DNA from: Posidoniimonas corsicana
GTDB taxonomy: Bacteria > Planctomycetota > Planctomycetia > Pirellulales > Lacipirellulaceae
Reading direction: 5' to 3'
Length of the DNA stretch: 64,000 nucleotides
Assembly: GCF_007859765.1 (NCBI RefSeq)
Contig: NZ_SIHJ01000001.1
Location: 4,009,156 to 4,073,155 of the forward strand
The translations under genes were made by a program, and so were the position numbers. Position 1 is the stretch's first letter. Each line of letters opens with the position of its first letter. A model generated the notes under the pieces. The model was not told where the DNA came from. It ran no database searches and saw only the letters and a program-made list of their open reading frames with translations. Positions 39,740-48,366 of the stretch are shown piece after piece.

Positions 39740-41608
39740 CTACGCGCGTCCGACTGCCGCGTCAGACCGCACCGAGCGATGCGCGGACGCGGATTCAAAC
39801 TCCGCTTCATCCGTGCTAGGCCCGCTCTCATCGGGCTCCACGCCGAATTCCTCGTCCGCGTCGAACCACGGGTCGGCGGAGGATCTCTCGCCGATGGAAT
39901 CGAGGAGTTGCATCAGGGCGGCGTCGACTCGGCTTGCCCGCGCTGGCGTGGCGGCCACTTGCACCGGCGCGCGGTGGGGGCCTTGCTGGGTGGCTGTCGT
40001 TAGGGCCGCGTCGGCGATGGCGGTGATCTGCTCGGCCGGGCCGTCTTCCTCGTGGTGCTGGTGAATCTTCTCGACCAGGTCGCGCGATGCCTCGTCAGCA
40101 AAGTACATGTCGGGCTTCAGCGGGCCTCCTTTACCGCCCTTGGGACCACCCTTGCCTCCCCCGCCCCCGCCGCCACCGCCGATCTTCTCGAAGACCAAGT
40201 CGTACTGGTCCTGGACGCCGCTGGGGCTCTCGACGCTGGCGTACGCCGCTACGCCGGACGCAAGGTCAACGCTCACCGATCCGCTGGTCGAAGTCGCCAC
40301 CACCGAACCGGACGCGTCGTACACCTTGAGGGTGACGTCGGCGCCGCTGTCCATCTGGGCCGTGACTTGGAACGTGCCACCCTTGCGGGCGGTGAAGCTG
40401 TAGAAGTCGACGTCCGAGGTCGAGTGCAGCGTGGCGTCGGTGATGGTCTTGCTGTTGAAGCGGCCGAGGCTGGTCGCCTGGGCGAGCGAGTCGTTCGCCT
40501 CGTAGCGGTCCGCCGATGGCGCCGAGGGCGGGTCTGGCGTGGGGTCGGGATCGGGGGTGGGGTCGCCCCCACCGCCTCCGCCGCTACCGCCTCCGCCGAA
40601 GTCGACCGCCAGATGGTAGGCGCCCATCCCGAACTCGTCGGTCGTCGCGCCGTCTGCCATCACGTAGTACACATCGCCCGCCGCCACGCCAGTAATCACC
40701 AGTTCGGCGGTCGTGCCGTAGGCGCCGCCCACGTCTGCCGATCCGACTAGCGCGCCGCTGGCGTCGTACACGTTTACGCGCGGGGCGAGCAGGCTCAACC
40801 CGCTGGCGTCGACCGACACGCTGAGGGTCCCATCCCCCCCGTCGGGCGCGACGATCTGGTAGAAGTCCACGTCCGCCATAGAGGTCAGGTCCGCGTCGAC
40901 CGACAGCGAGCCGTCCGCGCCGAGCTGCAACGCCGAAGCCGATTGGCGCGAGTTGTTGCTAGCGGCGGCATCAAACGCGTCCTCGCTGCGGGCGCCGTAG
41001 ATCGACTGCACGCCGGCGATGTCGTCGGCCGTCAGACCGGTGAGGATTCCCTGGTAGGAGGAGTTCATCACCGATCCGCCGGAGTGCCCCAGGCCGATGG
41101 AGTGGCCCGCCTCGTGGAGCAGCACGGAGTAGAGGTCGTACCCGGAGCCAACCTGGTAGTTGAACTTGGGGTCGATAAAAATGTCGCCGCCCAGGTCGTT
41201 GTAGCTGACCGGGTAGTAGGCGTAGGCCAGCGGGCCGTCGAGGGCGTGGGCGCCCAGGCGGATGTCGCCGAACCGCCCGTTGTCCTGCACCACGCCCGAG
41301 CTGCCGCTCGGGTCGCCGTTATCGGCCACCTCGTGGAAGTTCAGGTTCGAAACATTGGCCCACGTCTGCAGCGCCCGAGCGAACTCGCGCTGCCAGACCT
41401 CGGTCGGCGCGATGCCGTCCAGCTTGCTGAACAGCGTGTTCGTGTAGCCTTCAGCGGTTGCCCCCTCAGGGATATAGCTGAACGAGACGCTGGGGTCCGC
41501 CCACTCGTAGCCGGTGGCGGCGAACAGAACCAGGCGGTTCTCGAGGGGCTCGAACGACGGACGCAGCGCCCGCGCAGAGCGGTAGCTGGGACTGCTTGGC
41601 AGCGGCAT
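39740..41608 (-). CDS. Secreted matrixin-like zinc metalloprotease with two pre-peptidase C-terminal-type domains
   Basis: 622 residues. The N-terminus has the planctomycete LEPR-like motif FEPLENRLVL (19-28) in place of a normal signal peptide. The protease domain (about 30-205) has HEAGHSIGLGH (165-175), the matrixin zinc motif, followed by the Met-turn SVMNSSY (Met181). Two beta-sandwich units follow (about 225-350 and 370-470), each with the D-x-D-F-Y pattern (DVDFYQIVAPDGGDG; DVDFYSFTARKGG) of pre-peptidase C-terminal domains, linked by Gly-rich spacers. Then a charged tail. It should be an extracellular endopeptidase. The leading region is short, so latency by a classic cysteine switch is not seen. 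Confidence 0.88.
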   Translation of the reverse strand: MPLPSSPSYRSARALRPSFEPLENRLVLFAATGYEWADPSVSFSYIPEGATAEGYTNTLFSKLDGIAPTEVWQREFARALQTWANVSNLNFHEVADNGDPSGSSGVVQDNGRFGDIRLGAHALDGPLAYAYYPVSYNDLGGDIFIDPKFNYQVGSGYDLYSVLLHEAGHSIGLGHSGGSVMNSSYQGILTGLTADDIAGVQSIYGARSEDAFDAAASNNSRQSASALQLGADGSLSVDADLTSMADVDFYQIVAPDGGDGTLSVSVDASGLSLLAPRVNVYDASGALVGSADVGGAYGTTAELVITGVAAGDVYYVMADGATTDEFGMGAYHLAVDFGGGGSGGGGGGDPTPDPDPTPDPPSAPSADRYEANDSLAQATSLGRFNSKTITDATLHSTSDVDFYSFTARKGGTFQVTAQMDSGADVTLKVYDASGSVVATSTSGSVSVDLASGVAAYASVESPSGVQDQYDLVFEKIGGGGGGGGGKGGPKGGKGGPLKPDMYFADEASRDLVEKIHQHHEEDGPAEQITAIADAALTTATQQGPHRAPVQVAATPARASRVDAALMQLLDSIGERSSADPWFDADEEFGVEPDESGPSTDEAEFESASAHRSVRSDAAVGRA

Positions 41609-41992
41609 GACTCTCTCCTCAGTTCCGACCTGCCCGCTGCCCCGCTAAACGGGGGGTCAACGAGCGATGAAAAGGTGTGGGAATCGACGTTCCCACCGGA
41701 GGCTGCCCAATGGAAAGCGTACGTCAATTTGAGGGGTGAGCGTCGACTTTTTTGGTCGCAGCGTCAAGGAAGATCGGGGGTTCTGCGGGCTTCACGCACC
41801 CATTTGGGGGGTTGGCTGTATCGATTGAGTCCGACTTGGACGGCGAAAATGCTATGCATTTGATTGACACAACGGCCAGCCGCACGATATGATGCCGTCC
41901 GCAGTCGCACATCCCTCCGCCGGGCATCCAATTCCAGGGTGCCGACTGGAGTCGCATGTTGGTGACGCTTAAAGAATGAATTGAGGGACGGC
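41609..41992. other. Divergent intergenic region with a sigma70 promoter
   Basis: 384 bases between the metalloprotease and the PEP-CTERM gene. It carries the promoter at 41864-41893 for the rightward gene. Base composition is lower in GC than in the flanking genes; no coding frame is supported. Confidence 0.6.
41864..41893 (+). promoter_or_regulatory. Sigma70-type promoter of the PEP-CTERM gene
   Basis: TTGACA (41864-41869) and TATGAT (41888-41893) with an 18-base spacer. Start expected near 41900, giving a leader of about 93 bases to ATG 41993. Confidence 0.75.
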
Positions 41993-42745
41993 ATGAACGT
42001 GCAACTTAGAGCTTTCGTCGTCGGGCTGAGTGCGATCGTCATTTGCATGACTAGCTTTGCTAGCGTCGGGCAGGGAGCGGTTGAGTTTACGCTCAATTTT
42101 GATTCAACCTCGGTTTCTTCAAACACTCCGGCTACCGGCGCATCGGCCTCGGTGGGCTTTGAGTTCGTCTTCGTTGACGCTAACACCACCCTACTGAACC
42201 TCTTCATCACCAACACGACCGGAACGCTAACTCCATTTGGGTCGGGAGCGACCACTAGCATGCTGACTGGGTTCGGCTTCGATATTGTGTCGGCGTACAG
42301 CTATGTTGATGGATCATTCGCCGGAGGGACCTACCTCGACACTCTAATAGAGAACGCTGACGCACAACCATTCAGCACCCTCGACTTGGCCGCGGCAGAC
42401 AACTCCAATTACAACGGCGGCAACGCGAACGCGGCGATGCCAGAAGGGGGAAGTGACACGGTGAGCTTTAGCTTCACTGGGGGCGACGCTACATCGATGG
42501 CCGCCGACTTCAAGGCGGCCTTCTTCGACCCGCTAGATTCGGAATACCTACTGCAAGCCGCTACGAGGTTCCAGCAGGTGGACGGTGATGCCAACTACGA
42601 CGGAGCAGGTAGCGACAAGCTGGAGTTTCGCCCCCCACCTGTAGTTCCTGGCGGCGGGCAGGGTGACGTTCCAGAGCCGGTCAGCGTAATCGTCTGGGCC
42701 GGACTCAGCGGAGTTGTGGGCCTGGCCACGATCCGACGCCGCTAA
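41993..42745 (+). CDS. PEP-CTERM exported protein
   Basis: 250 residues from ATG 41993, five bases after a GAGGGA. Signal peptide (VVGLSAIVICMTSFASVGQG), a Thr/Ser/Asn-rich beta-type body, and the C-terminal sorting tail: VPEPVSVIVWAGLSGVVG then LATIRRR, that is PEP motif, membrane segment and basic end. PEP-CTERM tails are processed by exosortase and associated with surface or EPS-linked proteins; no exosortase lies in the window. The coding sequence is less GC-rich than its neighbours. Body function unknown. Confidence 0.85.
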   Translation: MNVQLRAFVVGLSAIVICMTSFASVGQGAVEFTLNFDSTSVSSNTPATGASASVGFEFVFVDANTTLLNLFITNTTGTLTPFGSGATTSMLTGFGFDIVSAYSYVDGSFAGGTYLDTLIENADAQPFSTLDLAAADNSNYNGGNANAAMPEGGSDTVSFSFTGGDATSMAADFKAAFFDPLDSEYLLQAATRFQQVDGDANYDGAGSDKLEFRPPPVVPGGGQGDVPEPVSVIVWAGLSGVVGLATIRRR

Positions 42746-42765
42746 TTAGCTCATACAAAGCCAAT

Positions 42766-42803
42766 AAGCCCGTGCCCCCATTGGGGACACGGGCTTGTTC
42801 TTG
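42766..42803 (+). terminator. Intrinsic terminator after the PEP-CTERM gene
   Basis: AAGCCCGTGCCCC (42766-42778) pairs with GGGGACACGGGCTT (42783-42796, one bulged base), followed by GTTCTTG. The stem reads well in both directions. Confidence 0.75.
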
Positions 42804-42986
42804 CGCTGTGAAGAACCTTAGCTTCGTATGCTCCTTTGTGGAAGCCGTAGAGCTTCACTGAAGGTCGCAGCAGACCGCTCTCTATATGACGGGTGGCATT
42901 GAACTCATTCAAAGCACCTGCTGTAGGCCTCTACAACCCGACTTGGCCCAATCTGTTCCCGTATAGCGATTGGTTAACAGCCTGCG

Positions 42987-43475
42987 TCACCTGACGCACA
43001 GCACCATCGCCGGCTCGGCGGGCCGTGGCGCCCCTAGCGGCCAGCGGAACTTCCTTTCCTCCTCGGTGATCGGCAGGTCGTTGATGCTCGCCTCGCGGCG
43101 GCGCATCAGGCCGTCGGCGTCGAACTCCCACAGCTCGTTGCCGTAGGCCCGCCACCAGTCGCCCCGGCGGTCGTGGTACTCGTACTGGAATCGCACCGCG
43201 ATCCGGTTCGCCTCGAACGCCCACAGGTCCTTCATCAGCCGGTAGTCGAGTTCCTTCCGCCACTTGCCGGCGAGGAACTCGCGGATCTGGGCGCGGCCCT
43301 GCACGAACTGGTCGCGGTTGCGCCAGGTGGAGTCCTCGCTGTAGGCCAGCGCGACGCGTTCTGGGTCGCGGGAGTTCCACGCGTCTTCGGCCGCGCGGAC
43401 TTTGGCCAGGGCGGTTTGCTGGGTGAACGGCGGGACGATCTTGCCCACTTGCGGGCTGGCTGTTGAGGTCGGCAT
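42987..43475 (-). CDS. DUF1348 (NTF2/SnoaL-like) protein
   Basis: 162 residues from ATG 43475. DUF1348 pattern: [76 protein letters not shown]. This is a cone-shaped NTF2-like fold; family function is unknown, and many members accompany peroxide or redox genes. It follows the AhpD-like gene by 68 bases on the same strand and is probably in its operon, downstream of a sigma54 promoter. Confidence 0.9.
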   Translation of the reverse strand: MPTSTASPQVGKIVPPFTQQTALAKVRAAEDAWNSRDPERVALAYSEDSTWRNRDQFVQGRAQIREFLAGKWRKELDYRLMKDLWAFEANRIAVRFQYEYHDRRGDWWRAYGNELWEFDADGLMRRREASINDLPITEEERKFRWPLGAPRPAEPAMVLCVR

Positions 43476-43543
43476 CTCTGCTCTCAATTGGCGGTGAAAA
43501 AGTAGCCCGGGTCGCCGGCGCTGGCGACCCGGGCAGGGACCAG

Positions 43544-44134
43544 CTAGGCGACGCTGCAGCCGGTGGAGCACGCGGCGCCGTCCGACGCGTGGCCGTCCAG
43601 CGGCTCGGCGGCGGGGAAGTCGACCTCGGTGTGGGCCAGGTTGTTGAAGTAGTTGGTCAGCACGTTGAGCGAGACGTGCGCCACCACCTCGGCCACGGCC
43701 GCGTCGTCGAAGCCGGCGGCGCGGAACGCGTCGAGCGACGCGTCGTCAACGCGGCCGCGGGTCTGGACGATCGCCTGAGCGAAACGCGCGACAGCGCGGT
43801 TGGCGGGGTCGTCTCCTCCGGCCCGGCGGGCGGCGGCGATCGCGTCGGCCGACAGGCCGACCGACTTGCCGATCGCCGAGTGGGCCGCCAGGCAGTACTC
43901 GCAGCCGTTGGCCTCGGCCACGGCCAGCGCGACGATCTCGCGCTGCTCTGCAGTCAGCGCCTCACCCGACGCCAACGCGTCGGAGAAGTCGAGGTAGCCC
44001 TTCAACGCCGCGGGCGACTTGCCCAGGCTGAGCAGCAGGTTGGGCACGCGGCCGAGCTTGTTTTTGACCGCCGCGAACAGCTTGGTCTGCTGAGGGTTGG
44101 CGGCGTCCAAGGCGACGGTGGAGATGCGGGGCAT
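43544..44134 (-). CDS. AhpD-like/carboxymuconolactone decarboxylase family peroxidase
   Basis: 196 residues from ATG 44134 ([14 protein letters not shown]). The AhpD redox motif is intact: E74-x3-C78-x2-C81-x3-H85 ([12 protein letters not shown]). Proteins with it reduce peroxides or act as thiol relays. The C-terminus ends in ACSTGCSVA, two further Cys not present in typical members, perhaps an added redox pair. Starting at an upstream in-frame ATG (44323) would place translation over the sigma54 promoter and the operator region, so the short form is chosen. AAGGA lies upstream. It heads an operon with DUF1348. Confidence 0.9.
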   Translation of the reverse strand: MPRISTVALDAANPQQTKLFAAVKNKLGRVPNLLLSLGKSPAALKGYLDFSDALASGEALTAEQREIVALAVAEANGCEYCLAAHSAIGKSVGLSADAIAAARRAGGDDPANRAVARFAQAIVQTRGRVDDASLDAFRAAGFDDAAVAEVVAHVSLNVLTNYFNNLAHTEVDFPAAEPLDGHASDGAACSTGCSVA

Positions 44135-44197
44135 GGTGGGATCCTTGTGCAGGAGTGAGGGGTTCGGCGAGCCAGCCGCTCGCTCGACGCACCCCTT

Positions 44198-44213
44198 TGC
44201 ACCAACCGTGCCA
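44198..44213 (-). promoter_or_regulatory. Sigma54 promoter of the AhpD-DUF1348 operon
   Basis: The minus strand reads TGGCACGGTTGGTGCA, one mismatch (first T of TTGC) to TGGCACG-N4-TTGCW; GG and GC spacing is exact. Predicted start near 44187, leader about 53 bases. Confidence 0.75.
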
Positions 44214-44282
44214 GTCGCCGAACATTCCCTTAAGCCGTTTAAATGAAACCACTTACAGCCGCAATAGCCCAACAGTACAATC

Positions 44283-44335
44283 AACGACATTTCGTTTTTT
44301 AACGATATCTCGCTGGACGCCAACGGAAGTTCGTT
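44283..44335. promoter_or_regulatory. AACGA/TCGTT half-site array, candidate enhancer for the GAF-sigma54 activator
   Basis: Half-sites AACGA (44283-44287), TCGTT (44292-44296), AACGA (44301-44305) and TCGTT (44331-44335). The middle two form a perfect palindrome TCGTT-TTTT-AACGA (14 bases), centred about 111 bases upstream of the sigma54 start. The first three half-sites are nine bases apart. Confidence 0.6.
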
Positions 44336-44346
44336 AAACTCGTGGC

Positions 44347-45960
44347 ATGGACGCCATGCCTGCCCACACGCCCGTCTTCGAGGATCCGAAGCGGCTGCTG
44401 CTCGATCTGGCCCAGCAGCGGGACCTGCCGTCGCTGCTCGACCTGCTGGTCACCCGGATCGGCGACTCCGACACCGTGGCGTTGGTGCGTGTCTGGCTGC
44501 TCAGGCCGGGCGACATCTGCGACGCCTGTCTGTTCCGAGAAGAATGCCCCGACCGTTCCCGTTGCCTGCACCTAGCAGCGAGCAGCGGCCGCTCCGTTGT
44601 TGATCCGGACCGGGACCTGAGCCGGCTGGACGGCCGCTTTCGCAGGTTCCCGGTCGGCGTGCGGAAGGTCGGTCGGATCGCTATGACCGGCGACCCGATC
44701 GAGGCGCCGGACCTGGCCGACATGCCCGACTGGATCGCTGATCCAGAGTGGGTTCGTTCCGAGGGGGTCATCGGCTTCGCGGGCCAGCCGCTGAGCCACC
44801 ACGGGATGGTGCTGGGCGTGCTCGGGGTGTTCAGCCGCGTGCGGATCAGCGACGAGTGCCTGGACTGGATGAGGATGATAGCGGACCACGCCGCCGCGTC
44901 CATCGCGCACTCGCACGCGTGGGACGAGCTGCAGCTGCTCAGGCGGCGTCTCGAGGAGGAGAACGAGTACCTGCAGCAGGAGGTCACGGTCGAGCAGGGC
45001 TTCGGCGAGATGCTGGGGACCAGCCCGGCGCTGCGCAACGTGGGCCGGCAGATCGAGCTGGTGGCCAAGACCGACTCGACCGTGCTGATCCTCGGCGAGA
45101 GCGGCGCCGGCAAGGAGCTGGTCGCGCGTGAGCTGCACCGGCACAGCGCCCGGGCGGGGCGGCCGTTGATCAAGGTGAACTGCGCGGCGGTGCCGCGCGA
45201 GCTGTTCGAGAGCGAGTTCTTCGGCCACGCCAAGGGGGCGTTCACCGGCGCGCTGCGCGACCGGGTGGGGCGGTTCGAGCTGGCCGACGGCGGCACGCTT
45301 TTCCTGGACGAGGTGGGCGAGGTCCCGATCGACCTGCAGAGCAAGCTGCTCCGCGTGCTGCAGGAGGGGGAGATCGAGCGGGTGGGTGAGGAGCAGACCC
45401 GCCGCGTGGACGTCCGCGTGATCGCGGCCACCAACCGCGACCTGCGCGACGAGTCGCGACGCGGCCGGTTCCGTGAGGACCTCTTCTACCGGCTGAGCGT
45501 GTTTCCCATCGAACTACCGCCGCTGCGGGATCGGCGCGAGGACATCCCGCTGCTCGCGGAACACTTCCTGGCGGCCTCGGCGCGCAGGATCGGGGTCGCC
45601 GCGCCGCGTTTGACCAAGGCGTTGGCGCGGCAGCTTGCTCAGTACGACTGGCCGGGCAACATCCGCGAGCTGCAGCACGTCATCGAGCGGGCGGTGATCC
45701 TGTGCCAGGGGGGCCCGCTGCGGGTGAGCCTGGGTGAGCCCAGTGGCGCCAACGCCAGCCCGCCCGTAGCCGCGGCGCCGGAGGTGCTCACGGATCAGCA
45801 GTTCCGGGAGATGGAGAAGCAGAACCTGCAACGCGCGCTCGCCGCCACGCGGGGCAAGGTCTACGGGCCGGGCGGCGCCGCGGAGCTGCTGGGCGTCCGC
45901 CCCACGACGCTCAACTCCCGCCTGGCGGCGATGGGCGTCAAAAAGCCGCCGGCCGACTAG
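44347..45960 (+). CDS. Sigma54-dependent activator with GAF domain and four-Cys cluster
   Basis: 537 residues. Residues about 12-195 form a GAF-type sensory domain. It carries an unusual cluster C58-x2-C61-x5-C67-x5-C73 (ICDACLFREECPDRSRC), suited to a metal or Fe-S site or a thiol switch. The AAA+ domain (about 220-445) has Walker A GESGAGKE, sigma54 loop GAFTGA (298-303-like) and Walker B TLFLDEVGE. The Fis HTH at the end, AAELLGVRPTTLNSRLAAMG, resembles the NorR/FhlA type. It is divergent from the AhpD-DUF1348 operon, whose promoter is -24/-12; the half-site array between them is the likely binding site. Signal: probably peroxide, NO or redox (inference). It converges on the GH25 gene with a 23-base overlap. 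Confidence 0.92.
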   Translation: MDAMPAHTPVFEDPKRLLLDLAQQRDLPSLLDLLVTRIGDSDTVALVRVWLLRPGDICDACLFREECPDRSRCLHLAASSGRSVVDPDRDLSRLDGRFRRFPVGVRKVGRIAMTGDPIEAPDLADMPDWIADPEWVRSEGVIGFAGQPLSHHGMVLGVLGVFSRVRISDECLDWMRMIADHAAASIAHSHAWDELQLLRRRLEEENEYLQQEVTVEQGFGEMLGTSPALRNVGRQIELVAKTDSTVLILGESGAGKELVARELHRHSARAGRPLIKVNCAAVPRELFESEFFGHAKGAFTGALRDRVGRFELADGGTLFLDEVGEVPIDLQSKLLRVLQEGEIERVGEEQTRRVDVRVIAATNRDLRDESRRGRFREDLFYRLSVFPIELPPLRDRREDIPLLAEHFLAASARRIGVAAPRLTKALARQLAQYDWPGNIRELQHVIERAVILCQGGPLRVSLGEPSGANASPPVAAAPEVLTDQQFREMEKQNLQRALAATRGKVYGPGGAAELLGVRPTTLNSRLAAMGVKKPPAD

Positions 45961-48076
45961 CCCGACGGCGGGCGATGGTGATACCCGCCGCCATGACTGC
46001 CAGCCCGGTCAGGGCGGCAGGCTCTGGGGCCGCCGACGACGACGCGCTCGCCGAAGTTGCGCCGAAGTTGTTGCGCCAGGCGACGTAGTCCTGTTGGCTG
46101 ACGGCGCCGGTGCTGGCCGGGTCGCGGTTGGGAAGTATGAACTCTGACCCCAGGTTGTCGCGCCAGACAGCGTAGTCGGCCGCGTCGACGACGCCGTCCG
46201 CGTTGTAGTCGCCGACGAGCTGAACGGCCGTGACCTCAAGCATACCGCTGCCGGCCAGCAGCGGGGTTTCGAACTGGGCGCCGGAGCCCACGCCGCCGTA
46301 CACGCCCGCGGGCATCGAGGCGCCGTCCAGCGTCAGCATGCCGATGGCGTCGGGCGTCCCGGTCCAGTCAAGCGTCAACAGGGCGCCACTCGCCAGCGCC
46401 ACATTGGCCGCGTCGTTGAGCCGCAGTCCGTCGAGTAACAACTCGCCTTGCTGCACATCGAGGTCGCCGGCGTAGGCGGTGGCCTGCCCCAGCGCAAGCG
46501 TGCCCAGCCCGGACTTGGCGAACGAGCCGTTGATCATCTCGACCAGCACCCGTACGTCCGTGGCGGCCGCCCCGTCCGCGACGTCCCACAGGTAGTCCTG
46601 CCCGCCCAGGTCGATCCGGCCGTCGGCGGTCTCGTCACCGGCGGTCTGGATCACGGCCTCCTGGCTGCCGTGCGGGCCGATCACGATGTCGCCCACGATC
46701 GAGAGCTCCCCGGGCGTTCTTCGTGCGCCGGCGAGCTGCAGCGAGGTGAACGCCAGCTCGCCGGCTAGCGTGAGCTGCTGGCCCGCATCGACGGCGATGG
46801 TGTGAGCGCCTAACGCCCCGCCGGTCACCGACAACGCCCCGGTAACCGCGACGCTGGGGCCGGGCGAGTCGCTCGACGGTGTGTGGTTCACGGCAAGCGA
46901 CCCGCCGGTGATGTCGAGCGTCTGCTGGACGACCAGCTTGCGGATGCTGTGGGCGCCCGACGAGTGGGTCACCGTCAGGTCGCCGGCGTCGCGGTCGATG
47001 ACGACGGTGTCGTCGCCCGCTGGCAGCCGCACGGCGGGGAGCGTCAGCGGACCGACGCGCGGGTCCTGGCGTCGCCCTTGCACCGGGGCGATCGGCGCCT
47101 GGCCGCTGTTCCAGTTATCGAGCGTGGTCCACTCGCCGGTCTCGCCGCCGGTCCACAGCGCGGGCACGAGCTGGTCCTTCAGGAACTCGATACCGCCCTG
47201 AGCCACGTTCAGGTCGAGGTTGCTGTTGCCGTTGTTGTACCCGCTCAACCGGCCGGTGCTGGCGTACTGCCAGAAGCCCCACGGGTGCTCCGGGTTGGGC
47301 GCGTCGTCCCACGGTCCGTAGATCGGGCCGTAGGTGTCGGCCGGGTGACCGGTCTGCACCGGGATGGCGTCGGGGTTGTCCTGGTTGGGCCACCGCGCGG
47401 CCCACAGAACGGGGTAGGCCGCGACCACCTCGTCCTGCAGGGCCGGCGAGGCGCCCTGCAGGTAGTTGGCGTAGTTGCCGTTGGTGTAGATAACCGGGCG
47501 GACCCCCATCACCTCGTAGACCCGATCGGAGAAGTCGATCGAGAACTGCGCCAGCTCGTCGCGGGTGTGCTGCGCCTGCCCCGCCTCGAGGTCGAACACG
47601 GGCAGCAGGTAGCCCGGCCGCATCCACGCGCCGGCCATCTCGATGAAGTGGTCCGCCTCATCCACGCCCGTGTTCGCGACGCCGCCCGAGTTCTGCGTGC
47701 TCTCTATGATGTCCGGCCGGGCGAAGTGGTACGGCCCTGCCAGCAGCCCGGCGTTGGTAGCGCGGGTGATGTTCTGCACAAAGTAGGGGTCGTCGTACCG
47801 CTGCGACTGCGTGTTGCGGTTCAGGTTGTTGCCGGGGTCGTTCTGGTTGTAGAAGCCGGTGGTCCCGCCGCGGCTCGAACGGATGAAGACGAAGTCGCGG
47901 TTGTTGGTGTTGTGGATCTCGCTCCACGAGTTGGCCGAGATCTCCGTCTGCCACGACGAGACATCCAGCCCCAGCGAGCGCTGCTGGGCGTGTGCCTGGG
48001 GCAGAGGCGACAAGAGGGTGGCCGCAAGGCTCAGTAGGGCGACGCGGCTTACGTATTTTGACACGGGCAGGGGCAT
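45938..48076 (-). CDS. Secreted GH25 lysozyme with dockerin-like and PEP-CTERM tail
   Basis: 712 residues. Signal peptide (VSRVALLSLAATLLSPLPQAHA). GH25 muramidase domain (about 33-290): LGLDVSSWQ with Asp38 and the D162-L-E164 pair in VFDLEAGQ, consistent with the DxE catalytic motif. A long beta-rich region follows (about 305-600). Near the end come a dockerin-type EF-hand pair, DYNADGVVDAADYAVWRDNL with NRDPASTGAVSQQDYVAWRN, then APEPAALTGLAVMAAGI and RRRASR, a PEP-CTERM tail. It should cleave peptidoglycan glycan or similar beta-1,4 linkages outside the cell. Exosortase is not in the window. Confidence 0.88.
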   Translation of the reverse strand: MPLPVSKYVSRVALLSLAATLLSPLPQAHAQQRSLGLDVSSWQTEISANSWSEIHNTNNRDFVFIRSSRGGTTGFYNQNDPGNNLNRNTQSQRYDDPYFVQNITRATNAGLLAGPYHFARPDIIESTQNSGGVANTGVDEADHFIEMAGAWMRPGYLLPVFDLEAGQAQHTRDELAQFSIDFSDRVYEVMGVRPVIYTNGNYANYLQGASPALQDEVVAAYPVLWAARWPNQDNPDAIPVQTGHPADTYGPIYGPWDDAPNPEHPWGFWQYASTGRLSGYNNGNSNLDLNVAQGGIEFLKDQLVPALWTGGETGEWTTLDNWNSGQAPIAPVQGRRQDPRVGPLTLPAVRLPAGDDTVVIDRDAGDLTVTHSSGAHSIRKLVVQQTLDITGGSLAVNHTPSSDSPGPSVAVTGALSVTGGALGAHTIAVDAGQQLTLAGELAFTSLQLAGARRTPGELSIVGDIVIGPHGSQEAVIQTAGDETADGRIDLGGQDYLWDVADGAAATDVRVLVEMINGSFAKSGLGTLALGQATAYAGDLDVQQGELLLDGLRLNDAANVALASGALLTLDWTGTPDAIGMLTLDGASMPAGVYGGVGSGAQFETPLLAGSGMLEVTAVQLVGDYNADGVVDAADYAVWRDNLGSEFILPNRDPASTGAVSQQDYVAWRNNFGATSASASSSAAPEPAALTGLAVMAAGITIARRRASRPAAF

Positions 48077-48366
48077 GCGGCTTCCGAGACAGGCCGCTCG
48101 GGGAGGGAGGGAGTAGCAGCAGGAGCGACTCTTTGAGGCTATTCAAAACCCGGGCGCCGGGCAACGAAAGCGTCGCGCACGCGTGGCGCCAACTTTGCGC
48201 AAACCCTGTTTCCGCAGTGCGCTTGGAGCGCACAGTCACCCTGCAGCGTCGGGTGCCCGCACCAGGCCCGCGGCCGCCATCGACCGCCGACGGCGAACTT
48301 TGCCGCCGCCCGGCGGCGCGACTATACTCCCGCTTCCACCCCGCTTTCCCGCCTGCCGCGCTGCCG
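48077..48366. other. Divergent intergenic region, no gene seen
   Basis: 290 bases between the GH25 and EEP genes. Contains the sigma70-like promoter at 48300-48328. Short frames here have no supported coding character. Confidence 0.4.
48300..48328 (+). promoter_or_regulatory. Sigma70-like promoter of the EEP gene
   Basis: TTGCCG (48300-48305), 17-base spacer, TATACT (48323-48328). Start near 48335, about 32 bases before the ATG. Confidence 0.55.

Noticed and set aside
44135-44323. Longer AhpD start at 44323
   Set aside because: It would lie upstream of the sigma54 promoter and give a Cys/Gly-rich extension unlike the family.
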